A stretch of DNA of 20,465 nucleotides, taken from NCBI GenBank assembly GCA_964396115.1, contig CAYNDL010000015.1, positions 1-20,465 on the forward strand, in the 5' to 3' direction. Within the stretch, counting starts at the first letter, position 1; each line of letters starts with the position of its first letter. This stretch comes from CAYNDL01 sp964396115 (lineage in GTDB: Bacteria > Patescibacteriota > Andersenbacteria > UBA10190 > CAIZMI01). The notes below the pieces were generated by a model that saw only the letters and a list, made by a program, of their open reading frames with translations, was not told the DNA's origin and ran no database searches. Positions 1-6,340 of the stretch are shown piece by piece. The translations under genes were made by a program, and so were the position numbers.

Positions 1-264
1 ATTGTTGCCGCCGGTTTTCTGTATATTTTCCAGGTTACTAGCTCCGCTGTTGGTGGTTACGATACGAGTTCTCTGGAAAAAGAGATGACCGCCCTGAAAG
101 AAGAAACACGTCAACTTGAATTACAAGCTGCTGACTTACAATCTATAAAGACTATCGAAAAGGGTGTAGAAAAATTGAATCTCATACCATCGGAGCAAGT
201 GGCATTTACAACTCCGGTTGTCGGTGGCACAGTCGCTTTTTCCGGAACACAGGGAGGTATATAA
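1..264 (+). CDS. FtsL-like septum formation protein, C-terminal part (5' truncated by window edge)
   Basis: Frame 1 is open from the first base to TAA at 262-264, giving the last 87 residues of a small protein. It begins inside a hydrophobic stretch (IVAAGFLYIFQV), the end of a membrane helix. A heptad-like charged helix rich in Glu, Lys and Leu follows at about residues 29-62, then a short tail ending SGTQGGI. One membrane helix plus a periplasmic coiled coil, placed 52 bp upstream of ftsI on the same strand, is the classic ftsL position and shape in the division-and-cell-wall cluster. FtsL family members are short and poorly conserved, so the call rests on topology and context more than on sequence. 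FtsL joins FtsB and FtsQ and activates FtsW/FtsI at the septum. A DivIC/FtsB-type protein is the main alternative. Confidence 0.6.
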   Translation: MVAAGFLYIFQVTSSAVGGYDTSSLEKEMTALKEETRQLELQAADLQSIKTIEKGVEKLNLIPSEQVAFTTPVVGGTVAFSGTQGGI

Positions 265-316
265 ATTATTTTATGCCTGTCCTTGCAGCGTAAATGGCTG
301 CTAGAATTGTATAACC

Positions 317-2242
317 ATGAATAGGCCGGGACAAAAAGATGAGAGGAAAAAAGGTCGAACTACCAAATCGGACAGATTTGGCATAGTTTACGCTCTGGTC
401 GTTTTGCTTTTTCTGGGCGTTATTACCCGATTGGCATATTTGCAAATTTTGCAGTCCGATAAATATTCTGCACTTGCTGAAAGTCAAAGAACGCAAACTT
501 CTGATCTGTTGCCAAGAAGGGGAACTATCTATCTTTCCGAAGGAGAGGAAAAAACGTTTCCGGTAAGTACTACGAGAAAGGATACTACTGTTTATATGGA
601 TCCACGGGATATCGATGATTTGGATACCACGGTAGAAAAATTGGTTAATATTATTTATGCATTCAACAAACGGGAGGATGATAGAAAACTGAAATTGTTT
701 GCAGATACGGGACAATATACAGTAAAAGAAGTTCAGGAAAAAAAAGAAGAAAAGGACAGCGGTTCATCGGAAGAAAAAGAAGAGAAAGAGAAGCAGCTGA
801 AGTTGGAATTAAGCAATAATTTGAAGAAGCGCCTGGGTAACCCGACCGATCCTTACGAGCTCCTTATTCCTTCTCATAAGAATTTCGATGAGGAGGCTAT
901 AAAGGAATTGAAGGAGGCTAACCTAAAGGGACTGAAGTTCCAAGACTATTCTGAACGATATTATCCAGAAGGGACTCTTGCTGCTCAGCTTTTGGGTTTT
1001 GTGCGTCCGGACGGAATAAACACGAAAGGTGAATACGGAATCGAGGGGGGAATGAACAGTGTATTGGAAGGTCGGACCGGCTTCTTGGAGGCGGAGAGAG
1101 ACGTCGTGGGTCGGTGGATCTCGGTGAGTAATATGGATGTGCGCCCAGCCGAGGACGGCGCAGATGTGGTTTTAACGATCGATCGGGTCGTACAAACCAT
1201 AACTGAACAAGTCGCAAAAAACGGCCGGGACAAATTCAGTGCGGAGAAAGCAACAATAATCGTGATGGATCCCTATAGCGGTGAAATAAAAGCTCTTGCT
1301 AACTATCCCACATTTGATCCGAATTACTTTGGTGATATCCGCGATGTTTCTGTTCTGCGCAACAGCGCAACTCATGACTTGTTCGAACCAGGTTCAATTT
1401 TCAAACCATTGGTTATGAGTATCGCAATGGATCTTGGGCTAGTAACTCCTGATACCACTATGGAAGATAAGGGGCCGCTGAAAATCGGGAAATTTACAAT
1501 AAACACCTTTGACGGAAAACATTTAGGGACTATTACGATGACCAGGATTTTGGAACAGTCCAATAACGTTGGAATGGTTTGGGTTGCGGAGAAAATAGGT
1601 GCAGAGGATCTTTTTTCTGGACTTAGGAGGTTCGGAATTGGAGACAAGACAGGGTTGCCTTTAGATGGGGAGGCCGCGAGAGCGCTCCCTCAACCTGACA
1701 CCTGGACTGCTACCAGATTGGCTACAATATCGTTTGGACAAGGAGTAGTTGTTACCCCCTTACAAATGCTTGTTTCAGATTCTGCGTTAATAAACGGGGG
1801 GAAGTTAATGGAGCCACATATTGTCAAAGAAATCCGTTATCCCAATGGCAGGGTGGATAAAACTCAGCCGAAGGTTATCCGTCAAGTTGTCTCGCCCGAA
1901 ACAGCAACACGAATGTCAGCAATGATGACTTCTGTTGTTGAGAATGGTGTTGCTGGGCTTGCAAAAGTGAAAGGTTATTATACGGGCGGGAAAACAGGTA
2001 CCGCACAGGTTGCAGATTCCAAGACCGGCAGATATTCAGCCGACAGGAAAATAATTTCCTTTTTTGGTTTTGCCCCAGCAGAAAAGCCGAAGTTCAGTGT
2101 CTTAATTGTCCTTGATAATCCAGCGGGACTTAGTTTTGCTTCCGGAACTGCTGCACCGATGTTTCATGATTTGGCATCGCGCCTGCTCGATTATTATATG
2201 GTGCCTCCAACTAGAACGGACGCACAAAGTGTTAAAAAATAA
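317..2242 (+). CDS. ftsI: Penicillin-binding protein, peptidoglycan DD-transpeptidase (FtsI/PBP2 class B)
   Basis: This is a 641-aa membrane-anchored class B PBP that cross-links peptidoglycan stems, probably at the septum. A basic N-terminus is followed by one membrane helix (about residues 22-40) and the RRG of the dimerisation domain (67-69). A transpeptidase domain follows from about residue 300. All three catalytic motifs are present: S360-I-F-K363 (acyl-ester serine), S415-N-N417 and K559-T-G561. No PASTA repeats follow; the protein ends about 70 residues after KTG. A low-complexity Lys/Glu-rich segment at about 139-170 lies inside the dimerisation region. The usual DRNG after the RRG motif is replaced by a run reading IYLSEGEE. 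No SD precedes the ATG at 317, and it lies in a probable ftsL-ftsI operon. An elongation-type PBP2 is less likely given the FtsL-like neighbour. Confidence 0.9.
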   Translation: MNRPGQKDERKKGRTTKSDRFGIVYALVVLLFLGVITRLAYLQILQSDKYSALAESQRTQTSDLLPRRGTIYLSEGEEKTFPVSTTRKDTTVYMDPRDIDDLDTTVEKLVNIIYAFNKREDDRKLKLFADTGQYTVKEVQEKKEEKDSGSSEEKEEKEKQLKLELSNNLKKRLGNPTDPYELLIPSHKNFDEEAIKELKEANLKGLKFQDYSERYYPEGTLAAQLLGFVRPDGINTKGEYGIEGGMNSVLEGRTGFLEAERDVVGRWISVSNMDVRPAEDGADVVLTIDRVVQTITEQVAKNGRDKFSAEKATIIVMDPYSGEIKALANYPTFDPNYFGDIRDVSVLRNSATHDLFEPGSIFKPLVMSIAMDLGLVTPDTTMEDKGPLKIGKFTINTFDGKHLGTITMTRILEQSNNVGMVWVAEKIGAEDLFSGLRRFGIGDKTGLPLDGEAARALPQPDTWTATRLATISFGQGVVVTPLQMLVSDSALINGGKLMEPHIVKEIRYPNGRVDKTQPKVIRQVVSPETATRMSAMMTSVVENGVAGLAKVKGYYTGGKTGTAQVADSKTGRYSADRKIISFFGFAPAEKPKFSVLIVLDNPAGLSFASGTAAPMFHDLASRLLDYYMVPPTRTDAQSVKK

Positions 2243-2256
2243 ACAACTACATATTT

Positions 2257-2784
2257 ATGAGAATTGAATCTGCAGAATTTAAAAAAATAATAGATCTCGC
2301 TTATAGTGCACATCAAGAACACAATAACAAAGCAGAATTCCGCCAAGGTGGAACAGTTCCATTCGTTGTTCATCCATTCTGGTGTGCCATGATGCTTCTT
2401 CACGAAATAAAGGTACCCATTGAGCAGAGGCAAATCGGTTACCAAGCGCTTTTACTGCACGATGTCTTAGAAGACACGACCCTGGAATTACCTGCTGATT
2501 TATCAGAAGAAGTCAAAAGGGCGGTGGAAGCAATGACATTTGAAACGTGGCAACAAGAGAAAGAGGCAGTAATAAAAATGCCACCATTCCTAAAGCTCCT
2601 TAAGCTATATGACAAGGTGGCAAGTATTTATGATGAGGGTGTATCGGCCCACAAAGAGAATGGCCAAAAACGGCAGCAGTGGCGTCGATTAACGGAAAGT
2701 CTTATTGAAGATGTTGAAAAACATTATGGGAAGTTGCGTATTACTTCAGTTGCGAGGTCGGTCATCGCTGATACTAATTGGTAG
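2257..2784 (+). CDS. HD-domain phosphohydrolase, RelA/SpoT-hydrolase (MESH1-like) type
   Basis: This 175-aa protein looks like a stand-alone HD domain of the RelA/SpoT hydrolase kind. The metal-site pattern is visible: H39-P40 in FVVHPFWCA, H68-D69 followed by E72-D73 (LLLHDVLEDT), and D119 in KLYDKVASIYD, matching the place of the KxxDRxxN aspartate. Single-domain relatives remove the 3'-pyrophosphate from (p)ppGpp. Other nucleotide pyrophosphohydrolase or phosphohydrolase activities are possible because no synthetase or regulatory domain is present. It starts 14 bp after ftsI with no SD, so it is probably the last gene of that operon. Its stop codon abuts the -35 box of the tRNA promoter, and no terminator was seen between them, so read-through into the tRNA unit is possible. 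Confidence 0.75.
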   Translation: MRIESAEFKKIIDLAYSAHQEHNNKAEFRQGGTVPFVVHPFWCAMMLLHEIKVPIEQRQIGYQALLLHDVLEDTTLELPADLSEEVKRAVEAMTFETWQQEKEAVIKMPPFLKLLKLYDKVASIYDEGVSAHKENGQKRQQWRRLTESLIEDVEKHYGKLRITSVARSVIADTNW

Positions 2785-2813
2785 TTGCTAAGTAATTAAA
2801 TTTTCATTATTCT
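2785..2813 (+). promoter_or_regulatory. Putative sigma70-type promoter of tRNA-Glu
   Basis: TTGCTA at 2785-2790, a 17-nt spacer and TATTCT at 2808-2813. The predicted start near 2820 lies about 13 nt before the mature tRNA 5' end. The -35 box begins directly after the stop codon of the upstream gene. Confidence 0.6.
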
Positions 2814-2832
2814 CTAGGCAGTAAATTAACTT

Positions 2833-2904
2833 GGCCCTATCGTCTAACGGCTAGGACATAGCGTTCTCAACGCTAGAATCGGGGTTCGATTCCCCGTGGG
2901 GCTG
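2833..2904 (+). tRNA. tRNA-Glu, anticodon CUC
   Basis: A full cloverleaf folds by hand. The acceptor arm is GGCCCTA at 2833-2839 with TGGGGCT at 2897-2903, with a G1-U72 wobble and one T-G pair. The D-arm contains GTC...GAC. The anticodon stem TAGCG/CGCTA encloses loop TTCTCAA, so positions 34-36 read CTC. The variable loop is GAAT, and the T-arm is CGGGG-TTCGATT-CCCCG. The discriminator is G at 2904. No CCA is encoded, so CCA must be added after transcription. The opening bases and D-arm match typical bacterial tRNA-Glu. Confidence 0.95.
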
Positions 2905-2909
2905 CTAAT

Positions 2910-2939
2910 AAAACATCCCAATTTGGGGTGTTTTATTTT
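2910..2939 (+). terminator. Intrinsic terminator of the tRNA-Glu unit
   Basis: An 11-bp stem joins 2910-2920 (AAAACATCCCA) and 2924-2934 (TGGGGTGTTTT), with one T-G pair and a 3-nt loop. TTTATTTT lies in and after the 3' arm. It starts 5 nt after the tRNA. Confidence 0.85.
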
Positions 2940-3027
2940 GGACGCATCAGTCAGAGTTTGCGGAACAAGGAGAGAGCCGATAACTCGAGCAAGATGCAAT
3001 GCTAGTGAGAAGCACTGCCAATGGTAT
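2940..3027. other. Intergenic stretch without a recognisable gene
   Basis: The space between the tRNA terminator and the next promoter holds no convincing ORF or tRNA on either strand. A possible long-range complement exists between CATCAGTCA near 2944 and TGACTGATC near 3029, but it overlaps the promoter and no function can be assigned. Confidence 0.5.
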
Positions 3028-3056
3028 TTGACTGATCAACAATAATATATTATATC
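3028..3056 (+). promoter_or_regulatory. Putative promoter of the MFS exporter leader
   Basis: TTGACT at 3028-3033, a 17-nt spacer and TATATC at 3051-3056. The predicted start is near 3063, about 200 nt before the MFS start codon at 3264, which leaves a long leader. Confidence 0.55.
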
Positions 3057-3065
3057 TAAGATATT

Positions 3066-3161
3066 ATGAGAACTTACCGCCAAACAATTTGCAAATTTGC
3101 CCCAACTAATAGCTGGGGAAATAACAGCTTGTCTATCCAAGGCGGTTTTGTGAGCAATTAA
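3066..3161 (+). CDS. Possible 31-aa leader peptide
   Basis: ATG at 3066-3068 opens a 31-codon frame ending in TAA at 3159-3161. It starts only a few bases after the predicted transcription start, so it would be leaderless or nearly so; no SD is visible. Its span covers both arms of the ACCGCC/GGCGGT stem and stops 25 nt before the terminator stem, so ribosome movement through it would disturb the fold. The peptide is polar (MRTYRQTICKFAP...), with no run of a single amino acid that would suggest classical amino-acid attenuation. The ORF could be chance. Confidence 0.25.
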   Translation: MRTYRQTICKFAPTNSWGNNSLSIQGGFVSN

Positions 3162-3186
3162 TATAGGTAAACACTATTAACCAAAG

Positions 3187-3220
3187 ACGCCTCGGCTAGA
3201 TAACCGAGGCGTTCTTGTTT
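3187..3220 (+). terminator. Intrinsic terminator inside the MFS leader
   Basis: A perfect 9-bp stem ACGCCTCGG (3187-3195) / CCGAGGCGT (3204-3212) with an 8-nt loop, followed by the T-rich tail TCTTGTTT. No gene ends just upstream, so it either ends a small RNA or acts as an attenuator for the exporter at 3264. Confidence 0.75.
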
Positions 3221-3263
3221 ATATAGCCACGTTCACTCAAAAAAATAATAGAAGGGAAGTACG

Positions 3264-4487
3264 ATGAGCACGACAATTCAACTCAGGGATCCAAGCAGGA
3301 AGATTGATAGTGGAGTCCACACTAATGTTTGGAAATTACACTTTCTGAAAATGGCATACGAGGGAATGTTCATTATGCCGGTCCTCATCCCATTCTTTCA
3401 GTCACACCGTGTCACGTTGAAGGAAATGTTTTGGCTGCAAGCTATTTTTGCAATAGCTGCCTTTCTGACAGACATCCCAACAGGATATTTGGCAGACAAA
3501 TGGGGAAGAAAGAACACTTTGATCGTTAGTGGCTTGTTTGCAGTAAGTGGTATGTTTACCTATGCCCTAAGCAGCAGTTTCTGGGGTTTTTTCTTTGGAG
3601 AGGTTCTTTTGGCATTTCACGTGAGTTTAAACTCCGGCACTGTCGAAGCTCTAATGTACGATACGCTTCTTGATACAGGAGATGTTCCTAGTTATCGCCG
3701 TCTCAGTGGTTCAGTGTCGTTCTGGGGTTTTATTTCCCAGGCAATAGCGAGCATTGCGGGAGGATTGATTGCGGTGTATTCGTTGCGTCTGACAGTTTGG
3801 GCAACCACAGCATCATTTTCTCTGGGTTTGCTAGTCGCCGTATTCCTGGTAGAGCCGCGCCGCCATAAAATGCAGGACCAGAAACACTTTGCTGCCATGT
3901 GGCGTATCTCAAAAAACACGTTAGTGAGTAATGTGCCCTTGCGCAGCATTGTGTGCTTAGAGGGGGCGCTTAGTACGCTTACACTCGTTTTGGTTTGGTA
4001 CACCCAACCCTACCAGGAAATGTTCGGTTTGCCACTTGTCTGGTTTGGATTGGCTCACGCTGTGATGATGCTTGGTAGTGCAATAGCTTCGAGATCTGCT
4101 CATATCGCCCAAAAATGGATTGATGACAGGCTCTTGCTAATTGCAATGGCAGCAGCTGTTATCGTCAGCTACATCGGGCTCGGATTAACAATGTCCCTGT
4201 GGGGAGTCGTGTTTTTGCTCCTAGGAAGGAGTATGTGGGGTCTGTTCACTCCTGTCATAAACGATTTAGTAAATCGCATGACCACCTCTGACGTCCGAGC
4301 GACTGTTCTGTCGGTAATGTCATCGGCAAGTCGACTCATTGCTGGGATCGTATTGTTTTTGGTTGGATACACAATGGATGTTCTTACCATCAATCAGTCC
4401 ATTCTATTAACAGGTGTCGTCAGTGGATTAGGTTTAACGATAATGTTCGTGGCCATGAGGAACACTTGGAATAAGATTCCCAGTTGA
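3264..4487 (+). CDS. Major facilitator superfamily (MFS) transporter
   Basis: This 407-aa polytopic membrane protein has about 12 hydrophobic segments. MFS motif A is clear between helices 2 and 3: G74-Y-L-A-D78-K-W-G81-R82-K83. The second half has a central loop with VEPRRHKM near residues 200-206. The family moves small molecules with proton or other ion exchange, and many members of this size export drugs or metabolites. The substrate cannot be read from the sequence. The start is supported by a good SD-like GAAGGGAAG at 3251-3259. It is a single-gene unit with its own promoter, attenuator-like leader and 3' terminator. The leader makes inducible export of a toxic compound a reasonable but unproven idea. 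Confidence 0.85.
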   Translation: MSTTIQLRDPSRKIDSGVHTNVWKLHFLKMAYEGMFIMPVLIPFFQSHRVTLKEMFWLQAIFAIAAFLTDIPTGYLADKWGRKNTLIVSGLFAVSGMFTYALSSSFWGFFFGEVLLAFHVSLNSGTVEALMYDTLLDTGDVPSYRRLSGSVSFWGFISQAIASIAGGLIAVYSLRLTVWATTASFSLGLLVAVFLVEPRRHKMQDQKHFAAMWRISKNTLVSNVPLRSIVCLEGALSTLTLVLVWYTQPYQEMFGLPLVWFGLAHAVMMLGSAIASRSAHIAQKWIDDRLLLIAMAAAVIVSYIGLGLTMSLWGVVFLLLGRSMWGLFTPVINDLVNRMTTSDVRATVLSVMSSASRLIAGIVLFLVGYTMDVLTINQSILLTGVVSGLGLTIMFVAMRNTWNKIPS

Positions 4488-4497
4488 GTGAAACATG

Positions 4498-4530
4498 CGG
4501 GTTGAAAGCTTCAGCGATCAACCCGTTTTT
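4498..4530 (+). terminator. Intrinsic terminator of the MFS gene
   Basis: Stem CGGGTTGA (4498-4505) / TCAACCCG (4518-4525) with a 12-nt loop, followed by TTTTT. It starts 11 bp after the MFS stop codon. Confidence 0.85.
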
Positions 4531-4536
4531 ATTATG

Positions 4537-4542
4537 TATAAT
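4537..4542 (+). promoter_or_regulatory. Putative -10 element for the small exported protein; leaderless start
   Basis: A consensus TATAAT lies 7 nt after the T-tract of the preceding terminator and 6 nt before the ATG at 4549. Transcription would begin at or next to the start codon. No good -35 box is visible at the normal distance. Confidence 0.5.
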
Positions 4543-4548
4543 TTATCT

Positions 4549-4968
4549 ATGAATACAAAAACAACAAGGACGATGGTTATGGCGACAGGATTTATCTTAA
4601 TAGTTCTCTTGGTTTTTCTGTTTCAGTCCAAAAAAGAAGAAATGAACATCAAGGAACCCACTGTTGCACCAAAAGCAGATGAAGTCCTAATTAGCGAAGC
4701 TTTGGCGGCAAAGTATCAATTGCAAGTTGAACAAATAACAAACTTAAAGATCGAGCAAAACAATGGTAATTTTGCCAAGGGCAGTGCAAATGTTGGTAGT
4801 GAAGGACCAGGAACAGGAGGAGTATTCTTTGCGGCCAAACAAAACGGCAGCTGGGTTATCGTTGTTGATGGCAATGGTATTCCAGAGTGTAAGCCATTCG
4901 ATACTTATAATTTTCCAAAGGAAATGTATGGTGGTTGTATCGAAAACGGGGAACTGCGGCGAAATTAA
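4549..4968 (+). CDS. Small anchored exported protein of unknown function
   Basis: I take the ATG at 4549 (139 aa). Upstream in-frame starts at 4495 and 4534 overlap the MFS terminator or the TATAAT box. A short polar start is followed by one membrane helix (about residues 10-25), a Lys/Glu stretch and a helical segment at 43-70. The C-terminal half (75-131) has a Gly-rich part (SEGPGTGGVFFAAK), the phrase SWVIVVDGNGIPEC and a final GGC, with two cysteines (C114, C130) that could form a disulphide outside the cell. The compact domain with Trp, DGNG and paired Cys resembles conserved hypothetical exported proteins I associate with CPR genomes. That resemblance is from memory and is weak evidence. 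No catalytic motif is recognisable. It converges with the minus-strand gene at 4999. Confidence 0.7.
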   Translation: MNTKTTRTMVMATGFILIVLLVFLFQSKKEEMNIKEPTVAPKADEVLISEALAAKYQLQVEQITNLKIEQNNGNFAKGSANVGSEGPGTGGVFFAAKQNGSWVIVVDGNGIPECKPFDTYNFPKEMYGGCIENGELRRN

Positions 4969-4989
4969 AAACCCGAGCGAGGGCTCGGG
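4963..4989 (-). terminator. Intrinsic terminator of the 121-aa orphan gene
   Basis: Stem arms CCCGAGC (4972-4978) and GCTCGGG (4983-4989) with a 4-nt loop. Read on the minus strand they are followed by TTTTTAATTT. The plus strand has no T-tract, so it serves the minus gene, although it overlaps the end of the plus-strand gene. Confidence 0.85.
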
Positions 4990-4998
4990 CAGTAGAGG

Positions 4999-5364
4999 TT
5001 AGGACTTGGGCTGGGCGAAGATGTGGCAGAGCATGACCTGCTCGTCGTGGTTATCTCCACCGAACTCGAGCAGACGTTGGTAAGTACCAATCTCCCGTTC
5101 AGCGGTTTGTACCATGCCATCTTGTGTCCAGACTACTTCGTGGCCGAGGATCATCGCTCCACTCGGAACCTTGTCGCCCTTCCAAGTGAGGATAAAGACG
5201 CGCCGAGCTTTTTTTGTGAGAGCGGCGCGGATGGCGTTGAACTGGCTATTAATCAACACACTAATGTCTGTGTCTCCCCTAGTAAGGGAGACAAAATTGG
5301 TTTCTCCGTCATCCAATAGCTGTTCCCCGGTAATTTCCGTCACCTTAATGATCTGCCTCGCCAT
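4999..5364 (-). CDS. Orphan 121-aa protein of unknown function
   Basis: I do not recognise a family. The protein has no signal peptide or membrane helix and looks like a small mixed alpha/beta soluble protein, with strands such as RRVFILTW and EVVWTQDGMV. It contains one Cys and several His near the C-terminus. The start is well supported: ATG at 5362-5364 preceded by TAGGAGA on the minus strand, about 10 nt upstream. It is a single-gene unit with its own promoter (5410-5436) and terminator (4963-4989). By eye its GC content is above that of the flanking plus-strand genes. The frame is clearly coding by start signals and unit structure, but no role can be given. Confidence 0.7.
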   Translation of the reverse strand: MARQIIKVTEITGEQLLDDGETNFVSLTRGDTDISVLINSQFNAIRAALTKKARRVFILTWKGDKVPSGAMILGHEVVWTQDGMVQTAEREIGTYQRLLEFGGDNHDEQVMLCHIFAQPKS

Positions 5365-5409
5365 GATGAATCTTCTCCTAAATGAACAACGCAGGAATGA
5401 ACAAATTAA

Positions 5410-5436
5410 AGTATATAAATAATAGACTTATGTCAA
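5410..5436 (-). promoter_or_regulatory. Putative promoter of the 121-aa orphan gene
   Basis: On the minus strand TTGACA (5431-5436) is followed by a 15-nt spacer and TATACT (5410-5415). A 17-nt spacer would give TACTTT instead. The -35 box begins 2 nt after the T-tract of the preceding terminator. Confidence 0.6.
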
Positions 5437-5463
5437 TTAAAAACCCGAGCGAGAGGGCTCGGG
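5437..5463 (-). terminator. Intrinsic terminator of the histidine phosphatase gene
   Basis: Stem CCCGAGC (5444-5450) / GCTCGGG (5457-5463) with a 6-nt loop and, on the minus strand, TTTTTAA. The stem arms are identical to those at 4972-4989. Confidence 0.85.
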
Positions 5464-6267
5464 TTAGGCGCTAATGATCTGAGGGACAATGGCGACGCGA
5501 TTGAGAAGGTCAGAGTTGGTGTACCGTTGCCGTTGTATCGCTCGCCACTCGTTTGATGAGAGTGTTGGATCAAACGGGTTCACTGAACGCACCCAGGATA
5601 GGTAGGGGAGAAGTTCACCGCTGTCAGGGTTACATCGTGTGTAATGCAAGACCTGGCAGTTATGGATGCGGTCCCGCGGATCTGTGGACAAATCCAGCTC
5701 GCGAAACTTGGTCTGCGACATCCTTTCGAGTCGCACCCTGAATCCCCACATAACTTCACCGTGGCAAACAACAAGGACGCGCTTGTCACTGCATTCCCTG
5801 TGGAGTGTGTCGATCACCCGATCAATACGGAGACAAAGCTGGGCAAGGGACTCACCGTTTGGTGGCGTCCAATAGAAGCTATCCTGTTGCCGTCGCCTTA
5901 ATGACTGTGCGAATTTTTCCCGGCGTTTGTCGTCGGGAAGAACCTCCATATCTCCCCAGTCTCGTTCGCGCAGGTAAAAGTCCACGAGCCATTCTGCGTC
6001 CGGCAGTTCCAGATGTCCCGCCGTCTCGAGTGCGCGAATGTACTCTGAAACATAGTAACGGTCGAAACGAAGGCCACTATTCCTGATCCATTCGCCGGTG
6101 ATCTTCGCCTGCTCGCGTCCCTTGTTGGTCAGGCGCCAACAGGCTCCGATCCGCTCTCTGAAATCAGGAGTGAAACAACTGTTATCGCCTTGGCGAGATA
6201 ACTTGTTTGCGATGTTGCCTTCACTTTCGCCGTGTCTTACTAAAACCAAATCGACTGGCATCGTCAT
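5464..6267 (-). CDS. Histidine phosphatase superfamily protein (phosphoglycerate-mutase-like)
   Basis: This is a 267-aa soluble protein from the chosen ATG at 6265-6267. The phosphohistidine motif is at the N-terminus (LVLVR11-H12-G13-E14). R78 in the SEYIRALET region, E101 in LRERDWG and the second catalytic histidine H169 in VVCHGE complete the site. This is the catalytic set of the branch that contains cofactor-dependent phosphoglycerate mutase and many small-molecule phosphatases. The insertion-rich middle differs from textbook GpmA, so a phosphatase of unknown substrate is more likely than a glycolytic mutase. An upstream in-frame TTG at 6303 coincides with the predicted transcription start. 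I prefer 6267 because AAAGGA lies 7 nt before it and the H12 motif then has normal N-terminal spacing. Confidence 0.85.
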   Translation of the reverse strand: MTMPVDLVLVRHGESEGNIANKLSRQGDNSCFTPDFRERIGACWRLTNKGREQAKITGEWIRNSGLRFDRYYVSEYIRALETAGHLELPDAEWLVDFYLRERDWGDMEVLPDDKRREKFAQSLRRRQQDSFYWTPPNGESLAQLCLRIDRVIDTLHRECSDKRVLVVCHGEVMWGFRVRLERMSQTKFRELDLSTDPRDRIHNCQVLHYTRCNPDSGELLPYLSWVRSVNPFDPTLSSNEWRAIQRQRYTNSDLLNRVAIVPQIISA

Positions 6268-6309
6268 GTCTTGGTCCTTTGAATGAACGATCCTTAAATC
6301 CAACGAAAT

Positions 6310-6338
6310 AGTATTACTAAATATTGATAACTGGTCAA
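6310..6338 (-). promoter_or_regulatory. Putative promoter of the histidine phosphatase gene
   Basis: On the minus strand TTGACC (6333-6338), a 17-nt spacer and AATACT (6310-6315). The predicted start is near 6303, giving a leader of about 36 nt. Confidence 0.65.
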
Positions 6339-6340
6339 TA

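Larger units (their letters stand above)
3063..3220 (+). promoter_or_regulatory. Structured leader RNA before the MFS exporter (candidate riboswitch or attenuator)
   Basis: The leader can form a closing stem ACCGCC (3076-3081) with GGCGGT (3141-3146). Inside it lies a hairpin CCCCA (3100-3104) with TGGGG (3114-3118) and a 9-nt loop. The terminator hairpin at 3187-3212 follows, and the exporter starts 51 nt after it. A terminator between promoter and coding region implies regulated read-through. I could not find a convincing antiterminator pairing by eye, and the fold does not match a riboswitch class I recognise (guanidine and tetracycline-type leaders were considered). A short ORF lies in the same interval, so translation-coupled control is an alternative. 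Confidence 0.45.

Noticed and set aside
309..316. TATAAC just before the ftsI start codon
   Set aside because: It is only 1 nt from the ATG, too close to act as a -10 box for ftsI, and no -35 box is at the right distance.
266..715. Minus-strand ORF of 149 aa opposite the start of ftsI
   Set aside because: It overlaps a gene with clear catalytic motifs and has no promoter, SD or recognisable domain.
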